Assembly: GCA_023627715.1 (NCBI GenBank)
Contig: JAMAHW010000014.1
Coordinates: forward strand, 248,001-312,000
DNA: 64,000 nt
Source of the DNA: Periconia sp. R9002
Lineage: Eukaryota; Ascomycota; Dothideomycetes; Pleosporales; Periconiaceae
Direction: 5' to 3'
Shown here: positions 58,501 through 64,000 of the stretch, one piece after another
Layout: every line of letters starts with the position of its first letter
How positions within the stretch are numbered: the stretch's first letter is position 1
Made by a program: the position numbers and the translations under genes
Notes under the pieces: model-generated
Database searches by the model: none
Told to the model about the DNA's origin: nothing
The model's input: only the letters and a program-made list of their open reading frames with translations

Positions 58501-60021
58501 TATCAATCAATTTCTGTGTTGGCCCATAGATTCTGTCCCTATTTTCGTGATTTCGTCTCGAGGAAAGGTAAACTTCAAAGCAAGATGCTACGAACCACAT
58601 GTTCCCCTCCTCCTATCCGTCTCCGATAGTAAGAATATGTAGTCTTTGAACTATTTGCTATCTTCTGTCGTGAATGCTGCTAGCCTCAATTTTTGAAGTT
58701 TTTGACAAGGCACTATCCTCAAAACAAGACAACGATAAACAAAAATGAGCTACTAGTATACTTCGTTAAAAATCTTATCATACAACAAGTACGAAGTCAA
58801 AAGCCTAAAATCCCTCTCAAAACTCTCTACGCTCGTAAGTAAGTGTTGCATGCGGCGATTTCTCGAATGAATATCCCCTTTATTTAAATATAATTCCAGC
58901 TCTGCGCACGCTTTCCTAACAGTTGTGCGGTCCTACCTACGTTATTCATGATGGCGTTCGTTTTACACTATGTAAGGGCGTGATAGTCTTCATTTTCACC
59001 GTTAATACTGAACTATGCAAGTCGAATAACCTTTCACCGTCTACGAGAAGTCTAAAGTAAATTGTTTCAATCATTTTTGTGATTAGCAGCAAAGGAAATG
59101 CTTTCTAGTTTGCAGAGAGTGTAGTTGTAGATTGATGTGGCTTAATCAATAAACGGGCCTAAAATCGAAGGTAGGCTTTTGACTTAGTATTGTACACATG
59201 CCCATGGGAGGTGCGACGTTTTTCACCAACAAATGCAGCTTCGGTGACACTATTTGTTGAGAGGTTTGGCAACCAAACAATTGTTCTAGAAAATATATAG
59301 CTTTCGGTGTTGCTGCACAAAGAACTCTTATACGCATGGAACCTTGTCTACATTAGCGTTTTATATACATCTGTTACCCAGTAGGTTGCTTTTGATATGG
59401 CTATTAGCCAGCGGCCCGTATATTTTAAAATGTTCTACTATAATTCACTGTACTATATTAAAGTAACACAGAGAGAATGGTCAAAGCAGTGAAAGATCTC
59501 CTGTGGGGTGAAGAGATTAATCACTTTCCGAAAAACGACTGGACTGCAAACGCAGCACCAGTTGCAGCTACGCCATTGGGTCGTCCGTTTGTTCACTCTC
59601 TACGCTCTGCACGCCCGTAGCACGGGCCTACGAAGCTGCCTGTATATAAGGTGTACGATCTACCGCACAATTCCTGTCAACCACCTCACACACCTGCCCT
59701 CAACCACTGCGCACTTGTCGCTGGATCAACCCTAAAAGCGCATTCACCCCTCAAAGCAACCATCACCTTTGATTCAACGCATAAACCGGCTCCAGAAGCT
59801 TCAGCACGTGCCCGGTGCGACAACATTTCTTGGCAATCGTGAGTGACCTTCTAACCCACTAGTTACTCACCAACCTCCACCCGCTCCAAACCACAACCAT
59901 ACCTTACCTGTTAACGTACCATTTAGTTTTCAAGGGGTTGTAAATCAAGTACTCTGTTTCTCTTCCAGCTCCCTATACCAAACACAAGCAACACTTTCCG
60001 AAAACAGCACCTCCCCTCAAT
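58501..60021. other. Intergenic, AT-rich, no gene seen
   Basis: 1.5 kb. The right end (about 59650-60021) is C-rich and likely the leader of the next gene. A GTGAGT-like donor near 59840 suggests a possible 5' intron, not proven. Confidence 0.5.
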
Positions 60022-62027
60022 ATGCCGCCATCCAGATACCATATCGAAAAGGCGATCCAGAAGGCCTGGACAAACAGCAGTGTCCAACGCCGTGTACAAA
60101 GGATTCCTGAGGTGCAAAGCATCGTCATGGAAGCAGCAATGAAATCTCTCGACGTTGTAGGTACCCTCAAGCATAGCCCTTCGCTATCTCCCTACTGACA
60201 TAGACTTGTTAGGAACGGAGTCTTAGTCAATGCACACAGAAGCTCTCCCAACTGAGTCTCGATGACGACTCCGCATGGGAAGACGAGTCCGGCACGCGAA
60301 ATTTCGAGATGTCGGACAAAGCTCCCGCGGATTTCTATAGCATCTTCGCCCGTGGTCCCCCGGTTGAGAGCGCTAACAATCAAATGAGGCGAGTGATTCT
60401 GAAGATGCAGTGGACGCCTCCACGAATGGTACCCTTGAGCGAATCTGATCGTCAAGAGGTCCGCAAGGAAGTTGCAACAGCTATACTTGCACCTCAATTT
60501 GAAGATGCGGACGAGCTCAAAGCTCTGATCTCCGCCTATCCCGCGGAGACGAAATCCACATATCCTACAGCGCGTTCAAACACGAACGACGACTTTCCCT
60601 CCTCGCCCGTCCCCATGAAAGCACCAACATTACACACGGTGTCCACAGATCCTACAGTATACCGTCCAGATGCAGATGCCCCCGCACCTCCTTTGGCCCC
60701 CATTGAATTACAAAAAACACCAACAGCAACCGCGCAGCCTACAATACCCGATTTGGGCAGAGATATCTCGGTTTCTCCAGCATCCTCGGTCTCCTTAGAT
60801 CATTTACCAGATGCTGAAAGCCCAGAGACTACGGCCACTGAGTATACCGAAAGCATGGATGAGTCTTGGGATCCAAACCCGGACGTAGGGATGAAGGAGG
60901 AGCCAATTCTCCATACGGCTCAAGATGAAATGACCGGCATGGAGGACACAATCGAAGAATTACAAATACCACAGACGTCATCAGAGCCTTCGACAGACCC
61001 CGAAGTTACGATGCCAGACGCAGATTCACAGCCATCAACAGCGGCTGCGCCAGAAGTGTCTGCGCCAACAGCAACAACTGCCAACACCTTCATCAAGGAT
61101 AGAGACGTAAGGGATGTGCTTAACTTCCATCCGCCTGAGATTCATGAATTTCCAACGGGCACCAAGCGTAAATCCCCAGACTCAGACTTTGATGAGTCCC
61201 AGGGTCCTCAACGCAAAGAGATGGCGGATGAGACTAACGAAATCCTCACGTCTCTATGGCAGAGCGAAGATCTCCTACACCAATGTACAGAATTGTACAC
61301 GAGGAACATCTCGAGACCCATGGGTGAACTACTACAGTATCCAAAAAGGAGACTGTGTCAGAAGAACCCACGCGCGTCAGGTCTTGTAGATTATCTCAAA
61401 GTCTGGCTTCACAACCGCCTAAAGGAGAAGAATCCCGACTTCAAGGAGACCGAAACCTACTGGTTTGTCGTTGAATACCTTGAGAGATTCAAGGAGGAAC
61501 TTTCTCGAGGCCAACATGAGAGCTACCGCCAATGGGTGACGGAGGCTCACATTGCTTACAACTGTGACCTCCTGCAAGTACGACCTGTAGAAGGCTGGGA
61601 TGATTGGTACACATTCCGACTTCGCGATAAGCGAATGGTGGAGGTCTTCAAGAAGATGGTCTTCAACAACTGGAGGCTGGCCAGTTCCTACGATCCGACA
61701 AAAGCCAATCAAGTAGTCAGAGTCATGACATTTGATGAGATGCGGGAAGAGGTCGAGAGGGCAGATGTCAATACTTTCAGAGCGGCAGCAGTTTCACAGC
61801 ACCGTGAGACTGTCCTGAGCACATACGGAAGGAAGACTGATGCCCGTGTAAAGTCGTGGGAACAGTGTCCTACAAAATCGCTCACATGGCTCAAACAGAA
61901 CGTTTCAGGGGTGATACAAGCAGAGTCGGCCTTGGCCAGTGTAAGTCAAGCACCAAAGCGGAGCGCTCGCACCGACGATACCCCAGCGAAGAAACGACGG
62001 GGTGACGACGGCGAGGCGGATGCATGA
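60022..62027 (+). CDS. Unrecognised 649-residue protein
   Basis: Exons 60022-60156 and 60213-62027 (phase 0, donor GTAGGT) give 649 residues. The N-terminal 45 residues are helical (HIEKAIQKAWTNSSVQRRVQ). The middle, about residues 130-340, is acidic and rich in Thr, Pro and Ser and probably disordered. It contains a basic patch TKRKSPDSDFDESQGPQRK. The C-terminal 250 residues look folded, with many Trp and Arg (LVDYLKVWLHNRLKEKNPDF, TYWFVVEYLERFKEELSRGQ, WDDWYTFRLRDKRMVEVFKK). The end is a bipartite-like nuclear signal (PKRSARTDDTPAKKRRGDD). A nuclear protein is suggested. No family was recognised. If the exon 1 model fails, the in-frame ATG at 60309 gives 572 residues. Confidence 0.72.
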
Positions 62028-62618
62028 TGGAGGCTAAAAGGTTGTGACTGTGTCGTGTAGGTGATGGTTGGTGTCTGTGTTCTGTGACTGGGCGTTTTGT
62101 GCTGTGATTGATTGATGCACGCACACGTGTATACATGGTATTGGAGTTCACTTTTGTTTTTGGGTTACCGGGAAAAAGTTATATACCAGCATTTGCATAG
62201 CCTGGCGTTTGACATTCACAGGCACAATTTACATGATTTTTTTTTACCTTGATTGTCTACATGAATGATATGTGTGTGCACTGTGCATGTATGTATGGAG
62301 GTCACATGAAGTCGCGCGCGTAGGGGAACGCGACTAGCAGGGTAAGCACCTTACCAAAGCAGGGACTGCGGGTAAAGTAGTGTAGATAATGCCGTCATTG
62401 TAGGGCGCCTGTGCCTGCCAAGTTTTGTAATCAAGCATGCGCGTGCTTGTTCGCACGCCGCATGCGGGCCTTTGCTTCAAAAACCATGGCTTGCCTACAG
62501 GTATGATGATGCGTGCTCTCCAAGCTTCTCTCATCTCTCTTGGGTGAGTTTCTTGCCCATTCCTCGCCCCCCCGTCCTCTCTTTACCCTCGTCAGCGTCG
62601 ACCAAGTACACAAACAAC
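62028..62618. other. Intergenic upstream of the CDF transporter
   Basis: 591 bases with a T run near 62238-62245 and a GCAC/GCGC-rich stretch near 62310-62460. No gene recognised. Confidence 0.5.
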
Positions 62619-64000
62619 ATGGTTTCTGGCCGTCGTGGGGACCTGTTCCGCAACCAGTCGCAAAACAATGCCAAATACAACCGCTTTGATTTGGAGGCTG
62701 GCAACCCTCCAAGCTCGCTAAGACCGCGTCAGAGATTCCGAGATGCAATACAGACAACCATCCACAAAGGACGCGCTGAGGAGTTGAAAAAGAGGCTTTT
62801 AGAAGGCGTGGAACATAATGCCTTGGAGAAATTCAGGAAAAGCGAAGCAGAGGTGCGTTTCACGATTCCAATTCACCCCGCCTCTCCTGACTTGCCCATT
62901 ATAAAGTTTGAACAAAAGAACCTAATCCGGGGACGTATTTAGCTCAAAGCGATTCGAAACAAAAAGCTACGCGCTTTCTACGAAGACCAAAACAATAGAT
63001 TGGATGATTGGCTTGAAGTCGATGCGGTCGTGTCCACCGTCGCCGACGATGTGCTTGACAGTATGGCTCCGCAAGATCTGGATCACGACGGCGTGGCTGA
63101 GGACAGAGGGCCTCTCGGTCTAAGCGAGGAGAGTGTCGAATGTTTTCTCCCTAAAGACGAGCGCGAAAAAAGAAGAACGTCCGCGCGGCATGTGAAGTGG
63201 GCTATCAATGTAAGCAATACCATTGATTCTGAGCTCAGTTTCATCACAACCTAACAGCGTATAGATCAATGTCATAGTGAATATCCTACTTCTAGTTGCA
63301 AAAGGCATAGCCGCGATATGGTATGTTTTTCCAGGTACAAAGTAGTATCAAGACACCATGTGGTGTAACTTTTGAAGCATTCAACACTCAGTATATCACC
63401 CCTGGTTGAGTTTAGCTGACTTTGTACCCGCGAACTTTAGGTCAAACTCGCTTTCACTTATTGCGTCACTCGTCGACTCCGCGCTCGATCTCCTCTGCAC
63501 CCTCATCATCTACGCGACGAACAAACTCGTGGGCTGGCGGCTCGAGCGACTCCGCAAGCAATTCCCTGTCGGCCGTCGTCGTCTAGAACCTATTGGCATC
63601 CTCGTCTTTTCCATCATCATGATCGTCTCTTTTCTTCAGATTTTGCAGGAATCGGTGACAAAGTTACTACCAAGCGGCGACCATAAGACTGCGGATCTGC
63701 CACCCGCAGCCATATTCTCCATGGTGGCCACGATCGTTGTCAAAGGTACAATATGGATAGGTTGCGCCAGAGTCAAGACCACACAGGTGCAAGCACTAGC
63801 GCAAGATTGTAAAACCGATGTCTACTTCAATACACTTTCCCTCGCCTTTCCATTGATAGGCAAGGAACTGGACGTCTGGTGGTTGGACCCTTTAGGCGCG
63901 ACTCTTCTATCCCTCTTCATCATCTATGATTGGGCGGGCACTTGCCTAGAGAACGTAACACGGTTGACGGGAGTAGCAGCAGATGATCGTACGGCACGCA
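62619..64000 (+). CDS. Cation diffusion facilitator (CDF) metal transporter, 3' part outside the window
   Basis: Proton-coupled divalent metal exporter, by family. Exons 62619-62852, 62943-63209, 63265-63320 and 63441 to the edge join in frame, giving 372 residues so far. A long basic cytosolic N-terminus without membrane segments precedes the first helix (INVIVNILLLVAKGIAAIW). The hallmark of the second helix follows (SNSLSLIASLVDSALDLLC), where the Asp-x3-Asp pair forms part of the metal site. Then comes the family-like loop VGRRRLEPIGILVFS. The DSALD form and long N-terminus resemble Mn- or Zn/Fe-type fungal CDFs. The metal cannot be decided. The C-terminal domain lies beyond base 64000. 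Confidence 0.9.

Overview
The window is nuclear DNA of a filamentous ascomycete (Pezizomycotina; perhaps Dothideomycetes, but that placement is a guess). The grounds are: single genes rather than operons, many short introns of about 45-120 bases with GTAAGT-like donors and YAG acceptors, and a gene content typical of such fungi (RTA1-type membrane protein, Fungal_trans_2-type regulator, ABCC transporter, CorA-type Mg transporter). All coding models come from reading the sequence and joining exons so that recognisable protein families stay in frame. No transcript or database evidence was available.

Layout. 1-4333: ABCC (MRP-type) transporter, running off the left edge. 5935-6735 and 6907-8752: divergent pair, complex I subunit NDUFA12 and phosphatidylglycerophosphate synthase PGS1. 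9017-10738: GPI mannosyltransferase SMP3. 12024-12637: SKP1. 13207-14309: PLP synthase PDX1. 15192-17428: Xaa-Pro aminopeptidase P. 18182-21386: importin-13/KAP122-like karyopherin. 21440-22099: FUN14 protein. 22639-25899: GPI ethanolamine phosphate transferase LAS21/GPI7. 26250-27472: mitochondrial Trp-tRNA synthetase. 27751-28673: RVS161-type BAR protein. 29739-30549: CDC34 E2. 31689-33668: CorA-type Mg transporter. 35109-35559: signal peptidase subunit SPC1. 35849-36317: RING-box RBX1/HRT1. 37166-38785: disordered protein with an EDC1/PNRC-type decapping motif. 40657-44721 or -45039: probably mitochondrial DEAH helicase. 48780-50632: Zn-cluster-less Fungal_trans_2-type regulator. 53280-54608: RTA1-family protein. 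55072-55832: GNAT acetyltransferase. 57524-58500: DUF7703-like membrane protein. 60022-62027: unrecognised 649-residue protein. 62619-end: CDF metal transporter, running off the right edge.

The left two thirds is dense with conserved genes (SCF ubiquitin ligase parts, GPI-anchor synthesis, mitochondrial functions). From about 38.8 kb rightward the spacing widens, with gene-free stretches of 1.5-3.7 kb and more lineage-specific genes. I see no transposon, CRISPR array, tRNA, rRNA, secondary-metabolite cluster or defence system. The points most worth checking are the three SCF/CDC34 genes within 25 kb, a 7-base microexon in NDUFA12, the EDC1/PNRC-like protein, and the helicase whose frame continues for 105 codons directly after an in-frame TAG.
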